Positions 9,883 to 22,069 of a stretch of 64,000 nucleotides of DNA are shown here, one piece after another. Both the position numbers and the translations under genes were made by a program. Below the pieces are notes generated by a model that saw nothing but the letters and a program-made list of their open reading frames with translations, was not told the origin of the DNA and ran no database searches. Origin of the DNA: Entomortierella parvispora (taxonomy: Eukaryota; Mortierellomycota; Mortierellomycetes; Mortierellales; Mortierellaceae); the NCBI GenBank assembly GCA_963573315.1, contig OY752144.1, forward strand, positions 986,501-1,050,500, given 5' to 3'. How positions within the stretch are numbered: the stretch's first letter is position 1; every line of letters begins with the position of its first letter.

Positions 9883-12800
9883 ATGCCTCCAAAGACCACC
9901 CCTCGCGTCAAGGGCAACGTGCGCGCTGCCAACAGCAGGTAACACAGCGCTCTCGTTCTCGCACGTCCCAGCAGCGCTTTTGTTTGCTCTCCCTTGCTAA
10001 ACGTTTGATCTCCATCTAATATTCTAATAATATGATAGTCGAGCGGCTGAACTGGCGAGCACGAGCAACACCAGCTCCTCCATGTCCATGTCTTCCCTTG
10101 GTGGATTCGCCCAGTTTGCCACCCCAGCATTCACCCCTTCGTCAACCTACGTCGCCACAGCTGCTCCTCGTTCCGTAACTCCCAACAGATCGGGATCTCC
10201 TTCCAGCCCGGGAATGACCTCGGGATCGACCTTTGGTGGCCTCGACTTGGACACTGTCAGTGTAATCAGGAATGGTGAACTCTCAATGATTATCAAGCGA
10301 CTCATGTCCAAGAGGGATACCACCACCAAGGTCAGAGCATTGGAAGATCTCGAAAAGTGGATAAAGGCTCGACCAGAAGACGATGAGGCGGGATCGGCCG
10401 CGTGTCAGGAGGCTGTTGGACCCTGGATCAAGTTGTATATCAAATTGACGACAGATGTGGATCGCAGGGTTCGTCTGATGACAAACAACGTGCACTTCTT
10501 GCTCGTAAAGCGTGTGAAGAAAGGTCTTGCGCCTTACCTGAAAGAAGTTGTTGCGGCCTGGGTTGGGACATTTTTCGATCCTACTCGTGATGTTTCTCGT
10601 GTAGCTGTTGAGGCATTCAAGGTATGATGCAGTTGATGTGACTATTAGTCGAGTGCAGCTTACTGGTTCTTTACTGACATTAAGTATTCGTTTTGATCTC
10701 TAGAGCGCGTTCCCTGACAACAAGAGGGAGCAGGTCGTGTCCTTTTGCCTGCAGGACATCATTTATTACATTTCTGGAGTTCTTCTCGAAAAAACACCGG
10801 AAACATTGAGCGATCCTAGATTCAACACAAAGGAAGAGATGGATACTCGTTACGGAAGAGTTGCCTCAAGCGCCTTATATACCCTCGGATACGTCATTGG
10901 TAAGCACACCTGCGTATTCGTAGCTCTTTCAACCGTTTAACACTCCAGAATGCTAATGTTTACCGGTCGTGAATGCCAATAGACACTCTTTCTGCCGAGG
11001 CATTACAGAAGGGGTCACAGGAAATTACACCGTTGCTGGACAACGCCAAATTGTGGGCATTTTTCCACCACTCCAACCCTTTGGTCAGAAGAGCCGCTTA
11101 TAGCACGTTGAAAACCATAGTCACCAAAGCACCAGGATTGATTCAGGATCGATTGGCAATCATCAGCAAAAACTTCTTTCCCAGTATTTTCTCCGACAAG
11201 GATACAACCACCCATAGTGATCTCTGGGACGCCCTCCTTGTCTTCACAAAGGCGTTTCCAGAATCTTGGACTATTGTTGCTGACAAGAAACCTACCATGT
11301 CGCTATTTTCCGGCTTTTTGAAGGCTGCTGGATACGGATCGGTCACTGTTACATACAGGAGCATTCTCCCTTTGATTTCGACTTGGTGCGATGATTCCGT
11401 TCTTGGCAAAAACGGAACGGGATTCCCTTTCGTGAAAGACTTTTTCGACAACTTTTGGAAGGGTCTGGAAAGCCCCAACATTGAAAAAGAGCCATATTCC
11501 ACCCCTTTGTTTTTGGAGGCTTATCTCGAGTGTCTGGTTTACTTTACCGTGCGATTTGGGTAAGCACTAGGATGCATTCAGTTCACTATGGACAAATCAA
11601 TTGATTGATGTAGATTCTAACATTTGCATGGCTTGTACTTTCAGCAAATCCGAATCTACGAAACAGGGACAGGACGCCACTTTTGCAGCTTTCCTTGCCT
11701 TTGTCCGCACGTATTTAACTTCGATAGATGATGGAAAGATCGCCACAAAGTTTTCGGAGGATGAACAGGGAACTGCCAAGAAGATTACTGTTCATTTGGT
11801 CCACCTTCTTAACATTCCCTCAGTCCGTGAACGCGCTATGTCCGAGTTGTGGACTCCTATTGTGGAGTCTATGAGTGAGATCATGTCCAAGGAACCTTCG
11901 GATGCCAACGTCAAGAGTGGGAAGCGTGCAATTTTGCTTCTCAGTCAGATTTCAACTGCGGCCCAGGAGAAACAGGACTCTGTTGTGACTGATCTGGCTG
12001 AAAAAGCAGCTGACCAGCTTGTTCAAATTGTTGCCCGGCAATGCTCAGAGAGTACGTACTCAATTGAATTCACAATTTTGAAAAGAGTGGGTAGCAGCCA
12101 GCGTGCTAACACGGACATACTATTGTGTCAAATAGCTCAATCGATCGGACCATCTCAGCTTCTCTCTTCTCTGGCCATCCAGTTTGAAGTAGTAGTGTTC
12201 TCCAACCCTGCCAGCCAGACGGCAATGCATGATTTCTTTGATCGTCAGTTCGCGGACATGTTGTTGACAAGCGAGGTTCAGCATGACTCTGAAGCACAGT
12301 CCAAGGAAGGAGGCGAGTCTTTGCCACATCTCCTGGATCTTTTCTCTGGTTATCTTGGCAACACTCAGGAGCAGGATCATGCTTCAACTGTGTGGAAGCG
12401 AGTCATGGATAAGGTGCTGATGGAAACTGAGATCGAAGCCGACCAGGAGCGACAGCGCGTTATCCTGCAGGGGCTTCTTTACCGCACCTCTCTTTCAACT
12501 CCATCTTTTGACCTGAAGCTGGATGCTGTAAACAGATTTTTGACTTCAGTAGTAGTGGACCTGCAGTATCGAGGTTCGCCTTCTGGCGAGGCCTTAATCG
12601 CCGATGCACTTTGCTCTACTTGCATGGTTCCGGATTCTCTAAAGCTCGAGATTGTGGACTCTCTCAGCACTCGACTGGATCTCTTTATCTCGGACGTCAT
12701 GGGGGGCCAGGCTTTAGGCAAAAAGGAGGAGGCGGACTCGATTTTGGAGATTGTTTTGCGCTCGTTGCCATCTATTGTGCCACTCTCGATCGAGAACGAT

Positions 12801-15800
12801 GCGGAAGAGCCTCTGAAGCGCCTTGTTATTGCGGCTTTCGACCTCAGTTGCCATTCTGAAGTGAATGAGGCCGGGCAAAAGGTCCTGGACAAGATGGAGT
12901 CTCTCTCCTTGGATTCCGAAGATGCTCGTTTCCTTCTCAAGGATTGCCTGACTGATCATATCCAGGACTGCATTCAAAACTTGCAGAGGTTCACGAGGTA
13001 TTATATTATGATTTCCACTTTATGATGGCAGATTCTATTTCGATGATTTGTAAATCCCTGCTAAATTTACCGATTTTTCACTATAGCCCCGAAGATCTTG
13101 TGGGTCAAGCACAAAAGTTGGCAGATTTGCTTCAGTTGACCGACTCAACAGACCGATTTGAGCTCTTGAGCTCGTTTTTCTTTGACAAGAATCATTGGTC
13201 TCCAATGTACCAGACTTTGGTGAAGAGTGGACCTCACCCATCACTGGCTATGGTCGACCCTGTCCTGGAGGCTCTTCATTGTCAAGGAAAGCGCCTGGAG
13301 GTTATCCCCAAAGATTCCCAGCCTTCAATTCCGTATGACAGCTTTGGTCTCTCGGCTTATGGACGTTTGGCTCTGTTCACCCTAGAGTTGTTGAAGAGGG
13401 AAGGCGAAATGGTTGCATTGTTCTTGCAATATCCAGAAAAGATGACGTGGATCATGGGTGAGCTTTTCAAGGTTCGACAGGGATGTTTGGACGCATTCCA
13501 AACCCCATCCTCCAACTCTGGCGTATTTTATTCCCCCAACTTGCTTGCGGATGCCAACGATGTTGTTTTTAGGACCTTGCTCCGTGAGCTGAGCACAATG
13601 GCAACCAGCTGGATCACACTGGCACTCGAGGATAGATGGGAGAGCAAGATCATCGATGTTCTCTCTTCAGGCTCCTCAGTCCAGTCTGTGGACGATGATG
13701 ATAACGATGAAGGAGGATGTGATCCTGCGTACTTTGCCAAGGCAGCACTGGAAGATCAGGATGGAATTCAGGAACGCATCCTGGCAGAGCTGGTTCTTGT
13801 CCTGGCCAAATCTGATAGCTCCGAGGTTACTTCGGGAAACGCGAAGGCTTGGTGCCAGCTTTTCAAGAACGAATCTTGTATGTTGAAGACTTGTCTGGTT
13901 TTATGGTCTGTAAGCAGTATTATCTCTATGTTGGCTGACATTCTATTGTTATCAATATTTTTTAGTGCCACTTTCCCTGACTGCCGGATTGGTACGATCA
14001 CTGAGGACTCGACTCGAGAATACTGGCGATTTTGCCAACCTTGTAAACTATTGGGCAAGTGAGCTGAGCGCAGCCAAACCGTCTGAAATTTCGACCCAGA
14101 ACGTGTCGACTCTCCGCAGGCTGACATTGTTGGTTGCAGCCCTTGAGCTGACAACTTCGGATGAGCCCTCGCCGATCAGTGTCCCACAGCACCGTGCGAT
14201 GAACCTCTTACAGTCTATTCGGCGATGGATTTCAGACTCTAACGCCTTACAGACCTTTGATGATCAGAATGTGCTTCTTGTTCACTCGTTGCTGCTCAAA
14301 CTTTTGGGATCTTTGGCAACCCAGGTTCAGGAGCTCCCTGGTGCTCATTGGGAAATGATGTTTGGATATATCTCTTCTGTGCTGAGCGGATTGGGCGAGT
14401 CGTCTTTATCGGCACTGGAGATCATTGTGCTGGAGCGTGCCTGTGCCTTGACATCTCGACTCATCTACTTGGGCGAGGAAGAAGATGATATCATGACTGT
14501 GTGGGAGGATCACAGCGAAGGAATATTGGTTGCCTCAATGCGTCTTCTCGGACGCGATGATGCCGATCTTCAAACGATGGACCGACCAGTTCGTCGGTAT
14601 TTGGAGAGTCTGGCGCAAGTCTGTGAGCACGCGCCCGATCGCTTGTTGTTGTCGCATGGATCTGTTGCGGAGCAATGCCGACTTTTGAAGGGGCCTCTGA
14701 CGGCGGTTCAGATGTTGGCCTACAAGCAACTGCAGACTATTCTGATCGAGCAAGTTCAGGAACTCTCAATTCAGATGGAGATCAAGGCACCCACCAGCCC
14801 CTCTTTGAACCAAGAAGGCGAGGACACGGAGGCGATCAATGTGGGGGATGTTGACGACAAGATGACAACACCAAAGTTCCCTGCTTCGCTCTGGGCCATT
14901 ATCTCGAACCCTCCTCGCGGATTCCCTGCGATGGATGTGAATGTCGACGCTGATGATGAGATGGACTTGCAAGAGGAGTTCTCGTTGCTGGCACTGCACC
15001 ATGGACAGGATGAGGATGAGGAAGAGTATGGCATCGGTGGAGGAGTGGCAGCAAAGACGGAGAAGATCGTCTCCCACTCTGTCTTGGGTTATCTCTTAGC
15101 CTGGAAGCTGGCTTTTGGCGTCTTTGAGAACACAGTAAGCACCGATTTGAAAAATCTTTATCTATTAGATGATTGTTTAATAACACGGGATTCCCATTTC
15201 TAGACCTACACCGTCAAGTCTCTCTTGGTCGAACAGCTGAGGGCTTCATCCACCATGGACGATTTGCTGCCATACCTGTTCCATTTGCTTGGTATCCAGG
15301 GAGCTTCTTCTCTTTTGGCTAGCGACTCCAACACCAGTCAGGTCCTTTCTGTTGGATCCGGTAGTGATGCCGTTGCACCCATGCAGCCATTTGACCTCAG
15401 TCGCTGGGACATCACGGACTATCAGGTCACTGGCTTTGATCTGTCGTCACCAGAGATTGGATTCCCGTTGTTGGCGGCCCATCTTTACTACACCTGCCTA
15501 GGAAACGTGCCTTCCCTTGTCCGGATATGGTGGACAGAATGCAAGCTTCGACAGCTGAGCATCTCGGTCGAGGCTTTGACGGAGAGATACTTTTCACCTC
15601 TTTTGATTTCTCGGGAACTTTCCTCTCTTGCCAAGGCTCAGCAAGCACCTGCCCCAGGTGGCCAAGCCGCGGCTGCGGCTGCGTTGTCGGGTGTGGCGGA
15701 CGAGCTCAGAGAACTCCAGATCAAGACGTCCAAGGTGGCCTCGGAGGTATCGGCCTCGTTCCAGATTGATGAAGCGACGATGGAGATTGTCATCCGCCTT

Positions 15801-16142
15801 CCCTCCAACTTCCCATTGCGTCAAGTCGAGGTCGAGGGATTGCAGCGTGTGGGTGTGAAGGAGGCCCGCTGGCGAGCGTGGTTGTTGGCGGTGGCAGGTG
15901 TGATTGCGGCTCAGAACGGATCATTGATTGATGCGTTGTCGTTGTTCAAGAAGAATGTGGGACTTCACTTTGAGGGCGTGGATGACTGTACGATTTGTTA
16001 CTCGATCGTCTCTCTCCAGGACCGTTCGTTGCCCAACAAGACGTGCAAGACCTGTAAGAAGCGGTTCCACGCCTCTTGTCTTTACAAGTGGTTCAAGACC
16101 TCCAACTCTTCGAGCTGTCCTCTTTGCAGAACGTTGTGGTGA
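9883..16142 (+). CDS. LTN1: Listerin, RING E3 ubiquitin ligase of ribosome-associated quality control
   Basis: Listerin (yeast Ltn1/Rkr1) ubiquitinates nascent chains stuck on 60S subunits. Nine exons are proposed: 9883-9938, 10039-10621, 10704-10899, 10983-11559, 11645-12051, 12136-12997, 13087-13877, 13966-15134 and 15204-16142. They sum to 1,859 aa (human about 1,766, yeast 1,562). The N-terminal conserved region starts after a short basic leader (MPPKTTPRVKGNVRAAN, then a Ser-rich stretch with GGFAQFATPAF, and MIIKRLMSKRDTTTK, TKVRALEDLEKW). The middle is HEAT-like helical repeats. The C-terminus has the RWD-like segment (IVIRLPSNFPLRQVEVEG) and the RING-CH-like finger CTICYSIV, LPNKTCKTCKKRFHASC, WFKTSNSSSCPLC, ending 4 residues later as in the family. 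The 84-nt intron at 12052-12135 is in frame and has no stop, so it can be mistaken for coding sequence. All junction phases agree. Confidence 0.95.
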
Positions 16143-16305
16143 TGATGGTCAATCTACTGCTAATAATAATAAACACCCTTTTACAATACAAGCAACTCGC
16201 GGACCGATAAAGTGCCTTTGAGAGGAATGGGCAGTAGTTGGACTGATGAACAAAGGGCGGCATTGCCACCAAGAGAGAGCGGTGACGATTTGGTGGCGGT
16301 GGCTG

Positions 16306-16308
<3 letters not shown>

Positions 16309-16338
<30 letters not shown>
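16309..16338. repeat. Poly(T)30 tract
   Basis: Thirty consecutive T followed by AG, in the 257-bp gap between LTN1 and BUD23, about 60 bp before the BUD23 start. Probably promoter or leader sequence of BUD23. Its length is unreliable. Confidence 0.9.
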
Positions 16339-16340
<2 letters not shown>

Positions 16341-16399
16341 CCTTCAACCCTGATCGGTCTTCCACATTTGCATCATTCATTCACACATCAACTTACAAC

Positions 16400-17627
16400 A
16401 TGTCGCGGCCAGAACATCAAGCGCCACCAGAAATCGTAATGCATCCTGCTTCCTCTTGCTCCTTTTCTGGAGCATTATTACTACAAACTTGTGGAATCCT
16501 CCTCCCCAGGGCCATATGTTTACTGTTTATATCCACCTTTTTTATTTCTTGTAGGTCTATGGAGGCGACGAGGCAGCAAAGTACACCGGAAAGTATGTGC
16601 TTTCAATATTAGAAGGGATTGGATCTCTCCCTGTGCCTGTTTACTATGTGTAATGGACGTTTGATCAGATCCTAATTCTAACAAAATGTATATTCTCTTC
16701 TTTAATAGCTCCCGTATTGCTGCTATTCAGGCAGAGATGGCGGGACGTGCTGTCGAACTCTTGAACTTGCCCGAGGGCTACCCAGGATACATTCTCGATG
16801 TTGGCTGTGGATCTGGACTCAGTGGCGAAGTCTTGGATGAGGAGGGTCATGTGTGGGTCGGGTTCGATATTGCCCCCGCCATGTTGGAGGTTGCGTTGGA
16901 ACAGGAGGCGACTGGAGATTTGTTCTTGCAGGATGCAGGTCAAGGCATGGCCTTCCGCCCCGGTACCTTTGATGGTTGTATTTCCATTTCTGTCCTTCAA
17001 TGGCTCTGCAATGCTGACAAGACCTCGCATCACCCCAAGGCACGCTTGACCCGATTCTTCTCGACCTTGTATTCGTCATTGAGAAGAGGTGCCCGTGCCA
17101 TCTTTCAGTTTTACCCCGAAAACGATGACCAGGTTCAGATGATCATGGGCTGTGCAGTTCGCTGTGGTTTCGAGGGAGGTCTCGTGGTCGATTACCCAAA
17201 CTCAAAGAAGGCAAAGAAGTTTTATCTGTGCTTGTTTGCGGGACAGGAGGTTAATGGTCAGAAGCAACAGCTTCCTGCCGCTCTTGGAAATGATGAGGAA
17301 GGCGAGCCTGGCGAGAACGGCGTCCAATATACCGCAAAGAAGTAAGTTGTTTTGGAGCGACATCATGGTAGATCAGGATTCGGAGACTGCTTGTATCCTA
17401 TATGATGGAGATTTGCCTATACTTTCCAGATTCCTTGAAACTCATCCCTCATTCTTTACTTTTGGGTTCTCAATAGGAGAAGTGACGGCCGCATCAGATC
17501 AAGCAAGCGCAAGCCCTCCAAGGATAAAAACTGGGTGTTGAAGAAGAAGGAGCAGTTGCGTGCCAAGGGAGACAAGACTGCGAACGACTCCAAGTTCACT
17601 GCCCGCAAGCGTCGCCCCAAGTTCTAA
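16400..17627 (+). CDS. BUD23: 18S rRNA (guanine-N7)-methyltransferase
   Basis: Bud23 (human BUD23/WBSCR22) methylates a guanine of 18S rRNA during 40S biogenesis, with Trm112 as partner in known organisms. Exons 16400-16435, 16555-16592, 16709-17341 and 17477-17627 give 285 aa, matching the family length (275-281). The start MSRPEHQAPPEI and VYGGDEAAKYTGNSRI are typical. The SAM-binding motif is LDVGCGSGLSGEVL, followed by WVGFDIAPAML, DGCISISVLQWLC and IFQFYPEND. The basic tail (RRSDGRIRSSKR, KDKNWVLKKKEQLR, RKRRPKF) is the conserved Bud23 C-terminal extension. The first two exons are very short (36 and 38 nt). Confidence 0.95.
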
Positions 17628-18079
17628 AAAAAAAGGGGGGGGGGAGCAAGAAAGAAAGGGTGCTTTTTTCACACCTTCTCACACTCGGTCTCCTCTTATA
17701 CGCGTTTGTATTTTTCGTCCTCACTTTTCCATCCCGTGAGAGGACGGGCTAATATCCTTTCTCACTCCCACTTGCATCTCATCGGCATATTGTCTCTCTA
17801 TATCTCACTTTGTAATTTTAAACAACGACGCGATCTTCCCCACATTGCAAACATAAAAAAGAATATTCATTTCACTTGCTGGGATTTTACTTTTGCGATT
17901 GAAATGAGGAAAACGACCGTTTATCATTATAGTACACTATGTGCGAAGGCGTAAAGGGTGGAGAATATTGTCATAATTTGTCATGGGAATGGTTCATAAA
18001 AATTAAAGAAAACATTAGCTGAGAAGGGGAGAGTCGAGAAGGGGGAAAGGTATATGGAGCCTGATCATCCGTGTCTTCC
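17628..18079. other. Convergent 3' gap between BUD23 and the SLC25 carrier gene
   Basis: About 450 bp of AT-rich sequence with an A8-G10 run just after the BUD23 stop. It should hold the 3' UTRs of both genes. No gene seen. Confidence 0.5.
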
Positions 18080-19968
18080 TTAATCAGAGGGTCCGGCGGC
18101 CAAATTGCGGAACATCTCAAAGCCTGCGGTGGTCAGGGTGACGCCAGGGACAGTCCAAAGGATACGCGGACCTAGACCTCTGGCAATAGTCCGGAAGATA
18201 CCCGGTCCTTGATGGCCCTTGATCGAGTTGTTGTTGGTGGTAGAAGTGGCAACGATGGTAGTGTCGGTGGCGGTCATTTTCAAAGACTTCATTTCGCGGT
18301 CGTGTCTCATCATGGTCATCAAAAGGTTATTGTTGGGTGGCATGTTGAGCCGGGTATAAAGACCTCTGTTGCTATTATCGGAGCCGACAGAGGCTGGAAT
18401 AGCCGGGGCCGAGGATAGAGGTGGTGTCACAGCTGTAGAAGCAGGAAGGGGAGATACTGGGGGGTATCCCTTGCCAGGCGCTTTCAGGAGCGAAAGATGC
18501 TGATGATGAACCCCACTAGATCGGAAGGGTATCACGCTTGTCGTGGCAAAAGTCGCGTGTTGGCTCGGCTGCCAAGGTAGACTCGAGAGCGTCTGACTTG
18601 CGACCATAGCAGTGCTCGACATGAGTGTCTTTAGCTGAGGCGGGACAAAAGCCTGGGGCTTAAAGTTGCTGTACGCGCTTGTGGAGGATGCTACCATGGT
18701 AAGGGCCGAAGGATAGCTGCTCCTTGTGGGCGACAATGGACTGATGGGCGAGCCCGGGGAACCTGGGACGGCAAGCAACGACTGTGGATGCAGAGAAGAG
18801 TGGGGTGCACTTGTAATAGGCGTTGGTCGCTTTGCCAGAGTGGTAGCACACTTTGCTTGGAACGATGGTGCTGGTTCGGTAATACATTTTGTGGTGTTGG
18901 TGGCGGGAGACTGGAAACGAGGCCACACAGTGTCACGGACCACAATGGCTGTTTGACAGATCGTGGAAGAGATTGCGACAGCGCTTGCCACACAGACCAT
19001 ATAGGTTCCCGGAGTCAATGAGCGGCTGCTCGGATCTGGTGGCGCAGAATCGCGCGAGAAGAGCTGATACCAATCGCTGAATCCTCCTCCGTCTGCACGC
19101 TGTGCCGTTTCAGAGAGCAACCATCGGGCTGCATGCTTACATTGCTCATAGGTCGCAAAGTAGAGCATCGTGTAAGGCAGCAAGGACGTGAAGGATTTTG
19201 TATATCCTGACCATAAGCCAGAGAACCCGTCATTGATGCAGATCTGCCTTCCAAGCCGGTAGGCGTCCTGGAGCGTAAGCGGCAATGGGCCCAGGGTTGG
19301 GTGGGTAGCCATGCTCTGGAGCTTGTTCATCGGTGCCCAGATCAGGTTGCCAGCTGCTTTGGCCAATATGCCGCTGATCAAGTGAGTTTCAAAATGATGG
19401 TAGTGGAACCCAGAGATACCTGCACTCTTGGCCAGGTGCTGAAATCCATGCTTTGAAGCGTCATAAGTCGAAAGGAAGAGTGTCAAGGCCGGGACCTGGA
19501 ATATCACTGCAAACGACACTCCTCTATAAATGCCTCGCCAGACTGAGAAGCGATTTTCTTTATAAATCTTGCCCAGGGAGGACGACGAGGAGTGTTTGTA
19601 AAGTCGATGTCCTGTTTGTTGTCTGTGCTGGTACTGCTGTTGCAACTGCTGCTGTATGTTTGTCAATGTTTGCTCCAATCTTGGAACGATGCCCGCGGGA
19701 ACGTCCTTCGACGACTGAATCGTAACCTTGACATTGTCCACTACATATAATATTTTCCAATACATTCGTTCAGGATGAGTGAGTAAGTGGTGCCGATGTT
19801 CACATGTTGGATATGGTGAGAGTCGGAAGCGAGAGAGAGAGAGAGGAGGTATGGGACTGAGGGGGGAGGGGGTAGATGAACACTGTTCTTACAGGGGTGG
19901 ACAAGGATCCTCGCGCAAAAAGCAGCGGCGGCAGAGGTTGTGAGGGTGATCGAGGTGTCGTTGGGCAT
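18080..19968 (-). CDS. Mitochondrial carrier (SLC25) family protein with a large internal insertion
   Basis: Two exons: 19893-19968 (MPNDTSITLTT...ILVHP) and 18080-19740, joined as RILVHPLDNVKVTIQSS, giving 578 aa. Carriers of this family move metabolites across the inner mitochondrial membrane through three repeats of two helices. First-repeat signature: HPLDNVKV. Second repeat: LISGILAKAAGNLIWAPMNKLQSMATH followed by GLWSGYTKSFTSLLPYTMLYFATYE. Third repeat: AISSTICQTAIVVRDTVWPRF, then about 230 residues of Ser/Pro/Thr-rich sequence (about 305-535), then RTIARGLGPRILWTVPGVTLTTAGFEMFRN. The third signature lacks the usual proline. The order resembles SLC25A44-like proteins; the substrate cannot be told from sequence. 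Normal carriers are near 300 aa, so the excess is the insertion plus a Gln-rich stretch in the first loop. Confidence 0.75.
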
Positions 19969-22069
19969 GTTGGTTCCAGACTGTTGCACACGCTCTGAGC
20001 CTGAACGTGCACCACTACCTATGTTATTTTGCTGGAACAGGGTTGAGTAAGAGAGGTAGGGTGGGCGGTGGCGTTGATAGTTGTGCGGGGTCAAGGGAGT
20101 GTGGTCAGTGAGTGTTGTTGTTGAAGGTCAAGGTCAAATACTCGTTGGATTCGATCTTTGGAGAGAATGGAGACAGGTTGGAAGAGAAGGAAAGAGAAAA
20201 GGAGGACGGAAGGTAGGAGATAAGTGGAAGCAAGTCGCCACGAGGAAAAGTCAGTAGAGAAAGAGAGCCCCACCGGGATCGAAAACAACAGAAAGAGAGG
20301 GACACGGAAGAGGGGATAGGAAAGCAGAGGGTGAGTGAGGGCAGGATGACAAAGACGGTTTTTAATAAAATTGAATTGCGCACAGTGCACTGGCACCGCA
20401 GTTTTCTTGTTCAAATGTCGCCACTGGTGCCATGCCACCGTGGATGTTGAACAAAGTCAAGGCGAGTGAAAGGCCTTTTTTGTCTGGATGTAGTTGCGAG
20501 AGAGAGAGAGAGAGGTTACTGTACTGACGATCGAAAAACGGGGTCGGTGAGCTCTTTGTTTTTGTGTATGCAAAAACAATTACTGACCCCGTCAATTGCG
20601 CGTCGAAGAGGAAGTGAAGGGTCAACAAAGGCTTTTGTAGATTTCGAGGAGACGGAGCAGAGTTTTTCTTTTCGGTGTCATGTTGTCGATACCACAGGTC
20701 CAATAAATACGATGGTCATTGGGAGTTTTGGATCTCGAAAAAGAAAGAGAGTGTTGGGAAGGGAAAAAAAAGGGTTCTTACAGGAAGAAAGGTCATTTCC
20801 ACACTGATCAAAAGGAGGTGAAAAGTGAGAAAGCTTGAAGTTGGATAGGAAAGAAGGAATGGATAGAGAGAGAAAAAAGAAAGAGAAAAAAAGGAAGGGG
20901 CCAACGAACCTGGTCCAAGGCCTTTTCTGCACAATCAAGTGCTATGCTCTTACTGTCAAGCAAAGGAAAAAAAAAGTGCGTTTCCAGGACTGAGGAGCGT
21001 GGACGTCGTGATGGGCTGATGGCTACTATTTTTGCGTGGCAAAAAAAAAAAAAAAAGAGGAAAGATGAGGGAGGCACAGAGACAAAAAGGTTCGGGGGGC
21101 GGGTGGTCGTGGTTTGCATTAGCTGGGTGCCCGATGGTATCAGAATCGAATCGGCTAAGGATGGTCACGTCGGAGCAGGACAGGACAGAGTGAGAGGGAG
21201 CGAAGGCAGGAAGGAAGGCTATCTCGGTTGCACAGAGCAGACAAGATCTCGACGCGTCCTTTTGATTCTCGTTGGAATGTGGCTTGCAAGGACGAAAGGA
21301 TGGACACAATTTTCGCGTTTTCTCCTGCTGTCTCCTTTTCAAGCACAGCTTTGCTTGCAGTCGAGATTAGTTGAGCTGAAAAAGAAGACGGCCCTTTTTA
21401 CCTGCAGGCTGGATTCAGATGGAAGAGAGCCAGGAAGGGCCCGAAGGACATGCGAGACGTGACTGACAGCGTTGAGCACGTTCCAATGCAGGAAGGGGAG
21501 CGAATCGAACAGGCACATGCGCCAGAGCGAGAGGCAAGGAAGGAAAGAAAAAGAAGGAAAGGAGAGGAGCGGACAGTCAGCTGAAAATGATCTTTCCTCG
21601 GGTGCATTGCTCGTGTGTGCTCTGCTCTCCTCTGAAGGTGGGTGGGCGTGCAGTGAAGCTTGTTTCTCATGAGACACACACTCGCAAATAACATTTCAAC
21701 CACAAACACAGAAATGAGATCACAGGGGTGATTTTCATCTGTCACTCTCTACTCGCTGCTCGTGTGCGTGTGATGTGTGCCTGTGTGCCTGTGTGTGTGT
21801 GCCTGTGTGTGTGTGAATGTGTGCACTCCGCCCACTCCGCCCATTCTGACACTCTTGCCTGCCACTGCTTCGCTCTCCACTCTCTCTCTCTCTCCACCCC
21901 TGCCCCCATTCTGCCCCATTGGATTCTGACCTTCTTGCCCCATTCTTCTTTTCCTCTTTGTTCTTTCTTCTCCTCTCCTTCTCCCCTCCCTTTTCCACCC
22001 TTTTCCACCCCACTTCTCCTTCCCCTCGACCGCCGCCCTTTCTCTCATCCAACTTGCACACATCCTTGC
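19969..22069. promoter_or_regulatory. Divergent 2.1-kb region between the SLC25 carrier and lipase genes
   Basis: No convincing gene. The left half (about 20100-20930) is purine-rich on the plus strand, that is CT-rich in the direction of the carrier gene. The right end (about 21850-22069) is CT-rich toward the lipase gene. A GT-rich microsatellite lies at 21761-21824, followed by a short duplication of CACTCCGCC. The open frames present are low-complexity. Confidence 0.5.
21761..21824. repeat. GT-rich microsatellite
   Basis: Irregular (GT)n with interspersed GCC and GAT units, about 250 bp upstream of the lipase start codon. Confidence 0.85.

Noticed and set aside
9459-10019. Plus-strand frame overlapping the LTN1 start
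   Set aside because: Low-complexity leader in a different frame from the Listerin first exon.
15969-16142. Stand-alone RING protein at the end of LTN1
   Set aside because: The RING is continuous with the Listerin C-terminal exon and is the expected end of that protein.
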